A DNA stretch of 64,000 nt from JABDMD01 sp965203475 (GTDB lineage: Bacteria > Pseudomonadota > Gammaproteobacteria > UBA4575), in the NCBI GenBank assembly GCA_965203475.1, contig OZ241890.1:868001-932000 (forward strand), written 5' to 3'. Positions 27,481-36,713 of this stretch are shown here, in pieces; the first letter of the stretch is position 1, and every line of letters starts with the position of its first letter. The position numbers and the translations under genes were made by a program. The notes below the pieces were generated by a model. It saw only the letters and a list, made by a program, of their open reading frames with translations, ran no database searches and had not been told where the DNA came from.

Positions 27481-27738
27481 ATGGAAGCATTAATGCCTTT
27501 AATTATTCAATTAATCAGTGGAGCTGTCGGTGGAAACATTGTTGGCACACTATTAAAGAACTTAAGCTTAGGCCCTATTGGGAATACTATTGCTGGGCTC
27601 GTTGGAGGTGGAATTGGAGGTCAATTATTAGGTGATGTACTTGGTTCTGGAATCGGAGGTGAAATAGGTGCAGCCGGTGCTGGTGGCGCCATCGTGATGG
27701 CTATCGTAGGCTTAATTAAGAACATGATGGCCAAATAG
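27481..27738 (+). CDS. Small Gly-rich membrane protein
   Basis: This 85-residue protein is nearly all hydrophobic and Gly-rich (GAVGGNIVGTLL, GNTIAGLVGGGIGGQLLGD, GAAGAGGAIVMAIVGLI) with a basic end. The pattern is that of a conserved but uncharacterised proteobacterial family. A clear AAGGGAG ribosome site six bases before the ATG at 27481 decides the start; an upstream in-frame start would add a hydrophobic tail. It probably sits in the inner membrane; function unknown. Confidence 0.75.
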   Translation: MEALMPLIIQLISGAVGGNIVGTLLKNLSLGPIGNTIAGLVGGGIGGQLLGDVLGSGIGGEIGAAGAGGAIVMAIVGLIKNMMAK

Positions 27739-27800
27739 CCTCATATGAATTTGTATCTGGCATTTACAAATCTACATATTTATTTGTAAACATCAGGCCG

Positions 27801-27835
27801 AAAACTGACCAGGTACGATTACCTGTGTCAGTTTT
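27801..27835. terminator. Bidirectional terminator between convergent genes
   Basis: AAAACTGAC (27801-27809) pairs with GTCAGTTTT (27827-27835), and the inner CAGGTA (27810-27815) pairs with TACCTG (27820-27825) with one bulged base. The A/T-flanked stem can terminate both the Gly-rich gene and the RRM gene. Confidence 0.88.
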
Positions 27836-27855
27836 AATAATGAAAGAAGGTAATG

Positions 27856-28119
27856 CTAAGACCGAGAGCGATTATCGTTTCTTGGGCGGGCCTCATTGAC
27901 ACGAACATTTCTTCCTTGAACATCTGTCTGATTGATGGCCTCAATGGCACTCTCACCTTGCGCTTTATCTGGCATTTCTACAAATCCAAACCCTTTAGAG
28001 CGGCCTGATGCACGATCAATGATGATGTTTGCACTAGACACCTCGCCATGAGCCGAAAATAAATCTCGTAGCTCATCTTCGGAAAAACTGTAGGGTAGAT
28101 TTCCAACATAAATATTCAT
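27856..28119 (-). CDS. RRM-type RNA-binding protein
   Basis: This 87-residue protein is a single RNA recognition motif. RNP2 is IYVGNLPY and RNP1 is RSKGFGFVEM, with a short Arg/Asn tail. Bacterial proteins of this size are often cold- or stress-responsive RNA chaperones. The long upstream region fits an untranslated leader, but nothing specific is visible in it. Confidence 0.92.
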   Translation of the reverse strand: MNIYVGNLPYSFSEDELRDLFSAHGEVSSANIIIDRASGRSKGFGFVEMPDKAQGESAIEAINQTDVQGRNVRVNEARPRNDNRSRS

Positions 28120-28456
28120 TTATCTCTATTCTCCAATGCATTGAAATTTAAAAACCGCTGATTAATCAATACATAAACTTAATCGGCAGTTAAAGGCCAA
28201 AGGTCTAAATAAACAAACTGAGAAAGAAACTAACACTTACCAAAATTAGAGGAGCCAGGAAAGGCTAAATAAGCAGGAAAAATTTCTTAAATAAGAATGT
28301 AATAAAGACTATTGTAAAGTGGTAAGCGATGTAACCAGTACTACGAAGGCCGCATAATTAATTGTGGTTAAATGATGCACTAAATACTAAGAACTGTCTA
28401 TAAAAATAGTCCTAATAATCCTAAATACTCACAATCAAAATGTACTAATTTCACGT
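28120..28456. other. Non-coding region upstream of the RRM gene
   Basis: About 340 AT-rich bases lie between the RRM start and the end of the next minus-strand gene. It should carry the RRM promoter and perhaps a leader of the kind common for cold-shock genes. I find no coding frame, tRNA or terminator. Confidence 0.35.
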
Positions 28457-29005
28457 TCATTTACAATGTAATAAATTCCATTGCCCATGCAAAGGATGCA
28501 GCTCCCATGGATAGTTATCCTGAGCCAATATCCCCCAATATGGATCACCAGCTTTCCTCCATGGATCAAATATAAGGCCCTCTTCCCAAGTCGAATCAGC
28601 AGAAAATATTACGACACTGTTATGTTCTCTTAATATGTCGCCATGTCTTGCAACGACCCAGTCAAACTTTATTGAAGTTGGGTTTATTTTACGAAGTTTA
28701 AAGTGAAGATCTTCTGTCCAATGACAGCATAAGCCCCGATCCTTTAGTCCAATATTAACAAGTAAATTATGATATTTTGCAGGGCTGACCATATTGTATT
28801 CTTTGCCAAGATCATAGGTAGTTGAAATTAGTAACTTTGATGATTGTTTTGCTTCTTCAGGTTTAATATTTTTTGATAATTGAGTAATGGCTTCTGTAAG
28901 TAGCTCAATTTCGTTAACACCCTCTAATTCAACGGAGGGACTTGCACAACTAATGACTATAAATACACAATATGGAATTACAGTTAACTTAAATTTAATT
29001 TGCAT
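28457..29005 (-). CDS. Hypothetical lipoprotein with possible Cys-His-Asp triad
   Basis: This 182-residue protein has a lipoprotein signal ending VISC (Cys 20). The mature part has the order GLCCHWTEDL (Cys 93/94), EHNSVVIF (His 129) and LIFDPWR (Asp 147). That order and spacing resemble papain/transglutaminase-like enzymes, where Cys, His and Asp form the active site. No family name can be given, and catalysis is inference. It is followed by a separate DoxX-like gene on the same strand upstream. Confidence 0.65.
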   Translation of the reverse strand: MQIKFKLTVIPYCVFIVISCASPSVELEGVNEIELLTEAITQLSKNIKPEEAKQSSKLLISTTYDLGKEYNMVSPAKYHNLLVNIGLKDRGLCCHWTEDLHFKLRKINPTSIKFDWVVARHGDILREHNSVVIFSADSTWEEGLIFDPWRKAGDPYWGILAQDNYPWELHPLHGQWNLLHCK

Positions 29006-29035
29006 ACGTAAATATTGGGGATCCAGAGTCTTGTA

Positions 29036-29437
29036 TCAATCTGGTTTAACCGCCATCTTGCCGCTGCCAAAAAATAATATCGCCACAGAGCAAAACAAAT
29101 AAAAGGCTTGTAGTTCGAGCCGCCAACCACCATGCTCCGTTAATCTGAATAGATCACCCGAATGTACTAAAACGATAGCAAATATCATATTTATTACTAT
29201 CAGCAAGGCCCCGAAACGAGTATAAACCCCTATAATTATCAGAATGGGTGCAACTATTTCGCCAACATATACTCCATAAGCGAATAAGCTGGGAAAATCG
29301 ATATTTTCAAGTGTGCTTTTTATAAAATTAATCGAATCTAAATTAGTTAATTTTGCAACCCCATGAAATAGCATCAATATACCCACTGTTAAACGTAAAA
29401 CAAATTTTGCAATATCGTCATTTCGGAATATTCCCAT
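29036..29437 (-). CDS. DoxX family membrane protein
   Basis: This 133-residue protein has four hydrophobic helices and the DoxX patterns FVLRLTVGILMLFHGVAKL near the start and GVYVGEIVAPILIIIGVYTRFGAL in the middle. DoxX-family proteins are small inner-membrane proteins, some linked to thiosulfate:quinone reduction or oxidative stress. The role here is unknown. The start is a clean ATG. Confidence 0.85.
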   Translation of the reverse strand: MGIFRNDDIAKFVLRLTVGILMLFHGVAKLTNLDSINFIKSTLENIDFPSLFAYGVYVGEIVAPILIIIGVYTRFGALLIVINMIFAIVLVHSGDLFRLTEHGGWRLELQAFYLFCSVAILFFGSGKMAVKPD

Positions 29438-29534
29438 TTTTCACTGCCTCTTATTTAATAAATGTAAATATTATAGCTCAACACAAAAATTTCCTGCCGT
29501 TATTTTATCAGTTAACTGTCAAGTAATTAATCAC

Positions 29535-30059
29535 ATGAAAGAAGCCAAATTTAGGAATACTCTGTTTTATATCGTCTTTAATTCGGTACTATTTTTACTT
29601 CCTGTAACCATGCATGCTAAAGAACCGGCTCGCGTTGTTGCAGGCTGGCTTGAAAGTGTGCGAATTGAGCAGCAGAAGTTTAAAGTAAAAGCCAAATTAG
29701 ACACTGGTGCCAAAACTTCTTCGATCAATGCAAAAAATATTCAGCCTTTTGAAAAAAATGGCGCAGCCTGGGTTAAATTCACACTAGTATTAACCGATAA
29801 TAAAGATCAAAAACACACCTTAAACTTGGAATATCCTAGCACTCGAAATACAGTTGTTAAAAACCATGATGGTCAACATGATAATCGTTATGTTGTAAAT
29901 TTGGATATTTGTTTCAATGGAGACACCTTTAATACCGAATTTACACTAGCTGATCGTACTGAGTATTTATACGATATTCTTCTAGGCAGAGAATTCTTGA
30001 AGCAAATTGTAATCATTGATCCAAGGCAGATTTTTCTTACTACCCCAAATTGTGGTTAA
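29535..30059 (+). CDS. Retropepsin-like aspartic protease, RimK-associated type
   Basis: This 174-residue protein has a signal or anchor (about 8-28) and then the retropepsin-like motif KAKLDTGAKTSSIN, where Asp-Thr-Gly is the catalytic triplet. A later YDILLGREFLKQIVIIDP is the usual second half-motif. This family is annotated as ATP-dependent zinc protease, but the DTG is an aspartyl-protease signature. It is the first gene of a conserved-looking cluster with a 7TM protein, an ATP-grasp ligase and an AstE/AspA-like deacylase. Confidence 0.88.
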   Translation: MKEAKFRNTLFYIVFNSVLFLLPVTMHAKEPARVVAGWLESVRIEQQKFKVKAKLDTGAKTSSINAKNIQPFEKNGAAWVKFTLVLTDNKDQKHTLNLEYPSTRNTVVKNHDGQHDNRYVVNLDICFNGDTFNTEFTLADRTEYLYDILLGREFLKQIVIIDPRQIFLTTPNCG

Positions 30060-30114
30060 GCATTTATATCAAAAAAATCTTTGTCTTGACTAGGCTATTT
30101 TGATTTTATAATCC

Positions 30115-31632
30115 ATGCAAAAAATTGCTGTTAGATTTTGGTCATTAGTGCTGATTCTAATTGGTTTGGCAATTTTTGCGCATAAAGTTCTGCAACTAGA
30201 CATTCCGCTATCCGAAAATCAACAGGCAGAAATTTGGACGATTCAAGCAAAACTTAGCTTTTATAGTAATTCTAGGAATGTAAAAGCAATGCTGTATATA
30301 CCGAATATTACACCTGCATATACAAAGCTAGATGAACACTTTATTTCTGGAAACTTTGGTTTAAACAAAAAAACTCAAAAAGATAGTAAAACTGCGAATT
30401 GGGCGATTCGAAAAGCAGAAGGTGAGCATTCTCTATATTATAGAACTACAGTAGCGCCTACTAATTCAAAATCAAACTGGATTAATATACCTACATATCC
30501 AGAAGCCCCTACTTTTCCTGAACCCTATTCCACAGCCATTAATAAAATAATTGAAGACGTTCGCAGCCAATCTGCCGATACGGCAACCTTTACTCATGAA
30601 TTAATCCATCAACTCAATTCACCTGATGCAGGTGAGAACATTTCATTGGTTAAAACTTTGGAGTCATATGAAGGAGGGTATGCAGAATTAATGATGAAGT
30701 TATTAGCCGTTGCTCATATCCCTACGAGAAAGTTATGGGCGATTGGACTATCAGATGCGGCTAACAACATTAAGCCCCTTGTTCTAATACAAACTTTTAA
30801 TGGAGACAAATGGCTTACTTTTAATCCAATAACTGGCGAGAGTGGTATTCCAAAAAATCATGTAGTTTGGAAAGTGGGTCAAGGTCCCTTGTATAAAATT
30901 AAAAACGGACAAAATGCTGAACTTACTTTTTCTGTAACAAAATCCTACATGGGTTTGTTGGAAGTAGCTAAAAACAATGCGGAAAACAACGCTTCAATTT
31001 TCAGTCGTTTCACATTATTTTCTTTACCTGTACAAAGTCAAAATATCTATAGCTTGTTATTGATGGTTCCACTAGGGGCTTTAATTGTTGTATTTATGCG
31101 CACGTTCGTTGGGATACAAACATTCGGAACTTTTATGCCTATTTTAATAGCCATTGCATTTCGTGAAACGCAGTTATTTTGGGGTGTAATCTTATTTAGT
31201 GTAATCGTTTCAATTGGATTGTTAATCCGTTTTTATTTAGAACATTTGCGATTACTACTGGTACCTAGACTAGCCGCAATTTTAGTTATTGTCGTTATAT
31301 TAATGTTACTAATTAGCTTTGTAACAAGTCGCTTAGGGCTAGATCGGCTATTATCCATTTCATTATTTCCAATGGTAATTTTAGCGATGACAATTGAGCG
31401 TATGTCAATCACGTGGGAAGAAACAGGAATTAATGCAGCACTTCTTCAAGGTTTAGGCAGCTTAGTCGTTGCATGTGTAGGTTATTTAGTGATGACTAAC
31501 GAACAGCTAACCTACTTAATGTTTGTATTCCCTGAACTTTTAATCGTAATTTTAGGCTTATGCCTATGGATGGGTCGCTATACAGGTTATCGATTAAGTG
31601 AGTTAATTCGATTTCGGGAAATGAAGACATAA
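30115..31632 (+). CDS. Inactive transglutaminase fused to a 7TM domain
   Basis: This 505-residue protein has one N-terminal anchor (about 10-28), a periplasmic transglutaminase-like region (about 60-270) without an evident catalytic Cys (around EGGYAELMMKLL, where active enzymes have CxG), and seven hydrophobic helices from about 312 (LLLMVPLGALIVVFMRTF) to 495. This matches the known inactive-transglutaminase/7TM architecture. The stop overlaps the next start (TAATG), so the ATP-grasp ligase is coupled to it. Confidence 0.88.
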   Translation: MQKIAVRFWSLVLILIGLAIFAHKVLQLDIPLSENQQAEIWTIQAKLSFYSNSRNVKAMLYIPNITPAYTKLDEHFISGNFGLNKKTQKDSKTANWAIRKAEGEHSLYYRTTVAPTNSKSNWINIPTYPEAPTFPEPYSTAINKIIEDVRSQSADTATFTHELIHQLNSPDAGENISLVKTLESYEGGYAELMMKLLAVAHIPTRKLWAIGLSDAANNIKPLVLIQTFNGDKWLTFNPITGESGIPKNHVVWKVGQGPLYKIKNGQNAELTFSVTKSYMGLLEVAKNNAENNASIFSRFTLFSLPVQSQNIYSLLLMVPLGALIVVFMRTFVGIQTFGTFMPILIAIAFRETQLFWGVILFSVIVSIGLLIRFYLEHLRLLLVPRLAAILVIVVILMLLISFVTSRLGLDRLLSISLFPMVILAMTIERMSITWEETGINAALLQGLGSLVVACVGYLVMTNEQLTYLMFVFPELLIVILGLCLWMGRYTGYRLSELIRFREMKT

Positions 31633-32585
31633 TGTTAGAAAACTTCAAATTTGCTAACCCTAAAGCCTTAATACAGCAGGGGGTGATGGGGATTAATCAA
31701 CGCAATACAAACTATATTTCAAAATATAATCCACGAAAATTGTACCCACTCGTTGATAACAAATTACAAACTAAACAATTAGCCCTGAATGCAGGTATCG
31801 CTGTTCCAAAATTGTACTCTGTAATTGAAATTAATTATCAACTTAAAACAATTCAAAACCAACTTGATGAATTAAATGATTTCGTCATTAAGCCTGCGCA
31901 TGGAAGTGGCGGGAATGGAATTCTTGTAATCGCTGGAAAAATAGGAAATCGATATCAACTACCATCAGGAGAATTAATAAGTTTAAATTCAGTAAAACAT
32001 TACGTCTCTAATATTTTATCTGGTATGTATAGCCTTGGAGGCATAACTGATCAAGCCTTTCTAGAATATCGCGTACAATTTGATCCAGTATTTCAGAGCA
32101 TAAGCTTTAAAGGTGTTCCAGATATCCGAATAATTGTTTTCAGAGGAATTCCTATTACGGCTATGGTACGACTACCGACGAGTAAGTCGAATGGTAAAGC
32201 GAATTTGCATCAAGGCGCTATTGGCGTAGGAATTGATATGACTACAGGTAGAACAGCTTCAGCAGTATTCGGTAATACTCTCACTGATAGCCATCCAGAT
32301 ACAGGTCAATCCATTAAAAATATTCAACTCCCTTATTGGAATGAAGTATTAAATATCGCCGCAAAATGCTCTGATACAGTTGGTCTGGGGTATTTAGGTG
32401 TCGACATTGTGTTAGACCAAGCGCTAGGCCCGCTAATGTTAGAACTGAATGCAAGACCAGGTCTGAATGTTCAACTTGCGAACCAATATGGACTATTAAC
32501 AAGCTTAGAAAAAATAGAAAAAATTAAAAAAGTCCCTAGTAAAATTGAACAACGACTAGAGATATCCAAAAGTCTAAATCAATAA
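31632..32585 (+). CDS. ATP-grasp alpha-L-glutamate ligase-like protein
   Basis: This 317-residue protein is an ATP-grasp enzyme of the sugar-transfer or glutamate-ligase-like group: NDFVIKPAHGSGGNGILVI is the ATP lysine and glycine loop, PDIRIIVFRGIPITAMVRLP and PLMLELNARPGLNVQLAN are the metal-binding strands. It probably joins an amino acid to a carboxylate. The first base of its ATG is the last base of the 7TM gene's stop. The substrate is unknown. Confidence 0.9.
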   Translation: MLENFKFANPKALIQQGVMGINQRNTNYISKYNPRKLYPLVDNKLQTKQLALNAGIAVPKLYSVIEINYQLKTIQNQLDELNDFVIKPAHGSGGNGILVIAGKIGNRYQLPSGELISLNSVKHYVSNILSGMYSLGGITDQAFLEYRVQFDPVFQSISFKGVPDIRIIVFRGIPITAMVRLPTSKSNGKANLHQGAIGVGIDMTTGRTASAVFGNTLTDSHPDTGQSIKNIQLPYWNEVLNIAAKCSDTVGLGYLGVDIVLDQALGPLMLELNARPGLNVQLANQYGLLTSLEKIEKIKKVPSKIEQRLEISKSLNQ

Positions 32586-32605
32586 ATGTATATGGCAATC
32601 TAAAA

Positions 32606-33940
32606 GTGAAAATTTATCAATCTTTATTTATTTTCTTGCTAGCGCTTATATTCAGCTCTGCCTTTACAGCAGAGCAAAATAGTAAGGATGCAACTTTAGA
32701 AGACATAAGTACTGTAGAAAAAACCACAGTAGCCCCTAATGTTGATTTAAAAGAAATTGCCCCTCCACCAGAACCTGTAATCACCATGCCATCCGAAGAA
32801 ACAGCCGAGGAGGAAATTGATGAAACCGATAAAAGTGAGGCAAAAGAAACACCTTCTGACCAAGTGACTCAAGTACCAGAAGTTGAACAACAAAAAACAG
32901 AAATTATAGAAAAAATTGAAAGAGAGAAATTAATTCTTTTAGGCTCTGAAGTACCTCCTGGAACATCTACAAGATTGGCATGGATGCCCGAAGTAACCAT
33001 CTCAGGCCTAGCCTTACCTACCCCAGTCCTCGTTATAAATGGATCTGAACCAGGGCCAGTAGTCTGTTTAACGAGTGCCATTCATGGTGATGAGCTCAAT
33101 GGAATTGAAGTCGTACGGAGAGTGATGTATGACATTAAACCGAATAAATTCAAAGGAACCTTAATTGGGATACCGATTGTAAATTTACAGGGGTTCCAGA
33201 GAAGCTCTCGTTACTTATCTGACCGTAGAGATTTAAATCGTTATTTCCCTGGCGATGCGAATGGTAGCTTAGCCTCTAGAATTGCACACTCATTGTTTCA
33301 TGAAATTATCGTGCATTGTAACTATTTAATTGACATCCACACAGGATCATTACGTCGCACGAACTTGCCACAAATTAGAGCTAATATGAAAGACTCAAAT
33401 ATTGCCGAATTTGTTGAAGGCTTTGACAAAATTGCAATCGTACACCATGCGGGTAACCCTGGAATGCTGCGCACAGAAGCCAACAAAGCGGGGGTAATTT
33501 CAATAACAATGGAGCTCGGAGAATCTTTAAGAATTCAAGAAAATCAGATAGTTGCTGGAACTTATGCAATAAATAGTTTAATTGATAAATTCGAGATGTA
33601 CCCGCGCATGTTTATTTGGGGTGACCCGAAGCCAGCCTATTATGAGTCACTTTGGATTCGAGTAGAAAGTGGTGGAATTTTATTTAGCGAGCTGGGATTA
33701 GGCGATAGTGTCACCAAAGGTGAAGTATTAGGCACTGTTACAGACCCTATTACGAATCATATGAGTGAATTAATTGCCCCCGTGGCTGGAAACATTATTG
33801 GCATGGCCGTTAATCAAGTCGTTATTCCTGGATTTGCGGCGTATCACATCGGAATTGCTTCCACTCAAGAAGAAATGGTCAACATACCGGATGACGGCGA
33901 AATTATTCCGGGTATGGATGGTGAAGTAGATCCAGAATAA
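32606..33940 (+). CDS. Exported succinylglutamate desuccinylase/aspartoacylase-like protein
   Basis: This 444-residue protein has a signal peptide (about 1-20), an acidic low-complexity linker (about 25-110) and an AstE/AspA zinc-carboxypeptidase domain with HGDELNGIE (zinc His and Glu) and LIDIHTGSLRRTNLP (second His). The end (about 345-420) has a lipoyl/barrel-like region. The start is GTG. As the last gene of the four-gene cluster it may remove acyl or amino-acid groups that the ATP-grasp enzyme adds. Confidence 0.88.
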   Translation: MKIYQSLFIFLLALIFSSAFTAEQNSKDATLEDISTVEKTTVAPNVDLKEIAPPPEPVITMPSEETAEEEIDETDKSEAKETPSDQVTQVPEVEQQKTEIIEKIEREKLILLGSEVPPGTSTRLAWMPEVTISGLALPTPVLVINGSEPGPVVCLTSAIHGDELNGIEVVRRVMYDIKPNKFKGTLIGIPIVNLQGFQRSSRYLSDRRDLNRYFPGDANGSLASRIAHSLFHEIIVHCNYLIDIHTGSLRRTNLPQIRANMKDSNIAEFVEGFDKIAIVHHAGNPGMLRTEANKAGVISITMELGESLRIQENQIVAGTYAINSLIDKFEMYPRMFIWGDPKPAYYESLWIRVESGGILFSELGLGDSVTKGEVLGTVTDPITNHMSELIAPVAGNIIGMAVNQVVIPGFAAYHIGIASTQEEMVNIPDDGEIIPGMDGEVDPE

Positions 33941-33958
33941 CTGCAATTGAACTAAGAA

Positions 33959-35377
33959 TTAGATGTGTATGACGCGCTTATCTACATCTAACGCCGCTTC
34001 ATGTATACCTTCTGACAAGGTTGGATGTGCATGAATCGTGCGTGCAATGTCTTCTGTAGAAAGTTCTGCTTCCATTGCGGTCACGGCCTCTGAAATGAGT
34101 TCAGACGCATTGGCCCCAAAAATATGTACCCCTAAGATCTGATCAGAATCTGCTTCGCCTATAATTTTAATTGACCCAGTTGTATCACCCATAGCACGTG
34201 CTCGACCCAATGCCATCATCGGAAAACTTCCAACCTGGTAATTAATTCCCTGTTGTTTACATTCTTGTTCAGTTTTTCCAACCCATGCAACCTCAGGCCA
34301 GGTATAAATAACCCATGGTACTTTACTGTACTCTCGATGCGCTGATTGACCTGACATATATTCAGCCAGGGCTATACCCTCTTCTGAGCCTTTATGCGCC
34401 AACATCGGTCCACCGATCACATCACCGATAGCATAAATATCTGAGTTTGACGTAGCCCAATGATCATTAACTTCTACGAAACCTTTATCACTTGCTTTAA
34501 CACCAACATTTTGCAGACCTAATTGATCCGTATTTGGCGATCGGCCAACAGCTACTATTAATTTATCGACCTCTAGGTCTTTTGTTCCATCAGTCCCACT
34601 AGATGTAACCAATACTTTATTGTTACTCACGACTACTTTTTCAACTTTTTGTTGTAAGCGAATATCAAGCCCTTGTTTAACAAATACTTTTAAACTTTCA
34701 TTTGCGATGTGTTGATCGGCCATAGGAAGAAATGAATCTAAAGCTTCAAGAATGATGACTTCAGAACCCAAACGATTCCACACGCTACCCATCTCAAGTC
34801 CAATGACACCGGCGCCGATAATTCCTAATCGCTTTGGAGTTTCTTGAAAATTTAATGCCCCGGTTGAGTCAAATATGAATTCTCCATCGGTTTTTGCCAA
34901 ACTAGTCTCAGTAGGCTTGGAGCCCGTGGCAATGATAATTTTATTTCCAGCTAATTCTTGTGTAGATGAATCAGAGAAGTTTTCAATGCTGATTTTATGA
35001 GTGTCTATAAAACTTGCATTTCCATAGTAGGTATCAATTTTATTTTTCTTTAATAGGCTGGCCACGCCTTTTGTAAGAACTTGTACAAGTTTATTCTTAC
35101 GTTTTTGCATAACAGAAACATTCATTGCTACACTTTCAAGCACCAAGCCATGCTCCTTCGCTTGCTCTATAGCAAATTGGTAATGATGACTAGAATCCAG
35201 TAAGGCTTTTGAAGGTATACATCCCACATTTAAACAGGTACCGCCTAAAGCAGGATTACCGTTATCAGTGACATAACGATCCACGCACGCAACTTTCATA
35301 CCTAATTGTGCGCAACGAATCGCACACACATAGCCAGCAGGCCCTGCGCCCAAAACAATTACATCATATTGATCCAC
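33959..35377 (-). CDS. lpdA: Dihydrolipoyl dehydrogenase (E3)
   Basis: This 472-residue flavoprotein has the FAD loop VLGAGPAGY, the redox disulfide in GGTCLNVGCIPSKAL, the NAD loop GIIGAGVIGLEMG, and the catalytic His in IHAHPTLSEG. It reoxidises lipoyl groups of 2-oxoglutarate dehydrogenase. Its start overlaps the end of sucB by one base. Order sucA-sucB-lpd gives the full complex in one operon. Confidence 0.95.
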   Translation of the reverse strand: MDQYDVIVLGAGPAGYVCAIRCAQLGMKVACVDRYVTDNGNPALGGTCLNVGCIPSKALLDSSHHYQFAIEQAKEHGLVLESVAMNVSVMQKRKNKLVQVLTKGVASLLKKNKIDTYYGNASFIDTHKISIENFSDSSTQELAGNKIIIATGSKPTETSLAKTDGEFIFDSTGALNFQETPKRLGIIGAGVIGLEMGSVWNRLGSEVIILEALDSFLPMADQHIANESLKVFVKQGLDIRLQQKVEKVVVSNNKVLVTSSGTDGTKDLEVDKLIVAVGRSPNTDQLGLQNVGVKASDKGFVEVNDHWATSNSDIYAIGDVIGGPMLAHKGSEEGIALAEYMSGQSAHREYSKVPWVIYTWPEVAWVGKTEQECKQQGINYQVGSFPMMALGRARAMGDTTGSIKIIGEADSDQILGVHIFGANASELISEAVTAMEAELSTEDIARTIHAHPTLSEGIHEAALDVDKRVIHI

Positions 35378-36684
35378 TACACTTGTAATAGAAGACGATT
35401 TGGATCTTCTATAATATTTTTAATTTGCACCAAAAACTGTACAGCTTCTTTCCCATCAATGATTCTATGATCATAACTGAGCGCTATATACATCATAGGC
35501 GCAATAATTACTTGTCCATTGCTAGCAATAGGGCGTGCCTGGATAGAATGCATACCTAAAATGGCGCTTTGAGGAGAGTTTATAATTGGAGTTGACATCA
35601 TGGAACCGAATACTCCACCATTAGTAATCGTGAAGGTTCCTCCCGTTAATTCTTCAATTGTGATTTTATTTTCATAGGCTCTTATTGCAAAATCACTAAT
35701 ATTTTTCTCAATTCCTGCGAAAGACAAATCATCTGCATTTCGTAAAACCGGGACAATTAATCCACGTTGTGTGCTGACTGCAATACCGATGTCAAAATAA
35801 TCATGATATACAATGTCGCTGCTCTCAACGGATGAATTAATAATTGGAAATTCTTTCAACGCTTCTACAGCTGCTTTAACAAAAAAAGACATAAAGCCTA
35901 ATTTGACACCATGAGCTTCTTCAAAACTCTCTTTATATCGTTGACGCAAATCCATTATATTTTTCATATTGACTTCATTAAAAGTAGTCAACATTGCCAT
36001 TTCTTGCTGCGCATTAACTAAGCGTTTTGCAATACTTTTTCGTAAACCTGACATCGGCACACGTCTGTCTTCGCGCGTAGCCTCAGACAACGAAATCTGT
36101 GGCGCGTTAAAAATCTCAGTTGCACCATCAAGTTCGTCTACATATGAATCACCAGATTCATCTATATATTCTTTCAAATCTTGCTTCGTAATGCGCCCAT
36201 CTTTGCCGCTACCTTTCACTTCTCCTAAGTTAATATTGTTTTCATTTGCAAATTTTCTAACGGCTGGACTAGTTTTGGCAGTTGTGATTTTTTTGTTCGT
36301 TTCTTGTGTGGTTTGAGAAACATCATCTTTTGCGTCTTTATCCGGTATTGTTAATTCAGTGACATTTGATAATTTATTCTCATTCGTATTTTTTATGGCC
36401 TGTGCTTTGGCTACATCATCCTTACTAGTCGAATTATTTTTCTTAGCAGATGTATTCACAATAGCAATTACCTCATTACTTTGTACCTGCTCATTTTTAT
36501 GCTTTGATATTGAAATTAGCTCCCCGGACTCTGGCGCTGTAATTTCAAGAATGACTTTATCTGTTTCGATATCAACCAGTTGTTCGCCTTCCTCGACAAT
36601 ATCACCAGGTTTTTTAATCCATTCTCCAACAATTGCTTCTGTAACGGACTCAGCTAGTTCTGGTACAGTGACATTAACTTTCAT
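35377..36684 (-). CDS. sucB: 2-oxoglutarate dehydrogenase E2 (succinyltransferase)
   Basis: This 435-residue protein has one lipoyl domain (residues about 1-75, with the lipoyl Lys in DIETDKVILE), an Asn/Lys/Thr-rich hinge, an E3-binding domain (AVRKFANENNINLGEVKGSG) and a catalytic acyltransferase domain with the active-site YDHRIIDG. It forms the core of the TCA-cycle complex. Confidence 0.95.
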   Translation of the reverse strand: MKVNVTVPELAESVTEAIVGEWIKKPGDIVEEGEQLVDIETDKVILEITAPESGELISISKHKNEQVQSNEVIAIVNTSAKKNNSTSKDDVAKAQAIKNTNENKLSNVTELTIPDKDAKDDVSQTTQETNKKITTAKTSPAVRKFANENNINLGEVKGSGKDGRITKQDLKEYIDESGDSYVDELDGATEIFNAPQISLSEATREDRRVPMSGLRKSIAKRLVNAQQEMAMLTTFNEVNMKNIMDLRQRYKESFEEAHGVKLGFMSFFVKAAVEALKEFPIINSSVESSDIVYHDYFDIGIAVSTQRGLIVPVLRNADDLSFAGIEKNISDFAIRAYENKITIEELTGGTFTITNGGVFGSMMSTPIINSPQSAILGMHSIQARPIASNGQVIIAPMMYIALSYDHRIIDGKEAVQFLVQIKNIIEDPNRLLLQV

Positions 36685-36713
36685 ACAGATTCCTCAGTCT
36701 TAATAACTTTATT

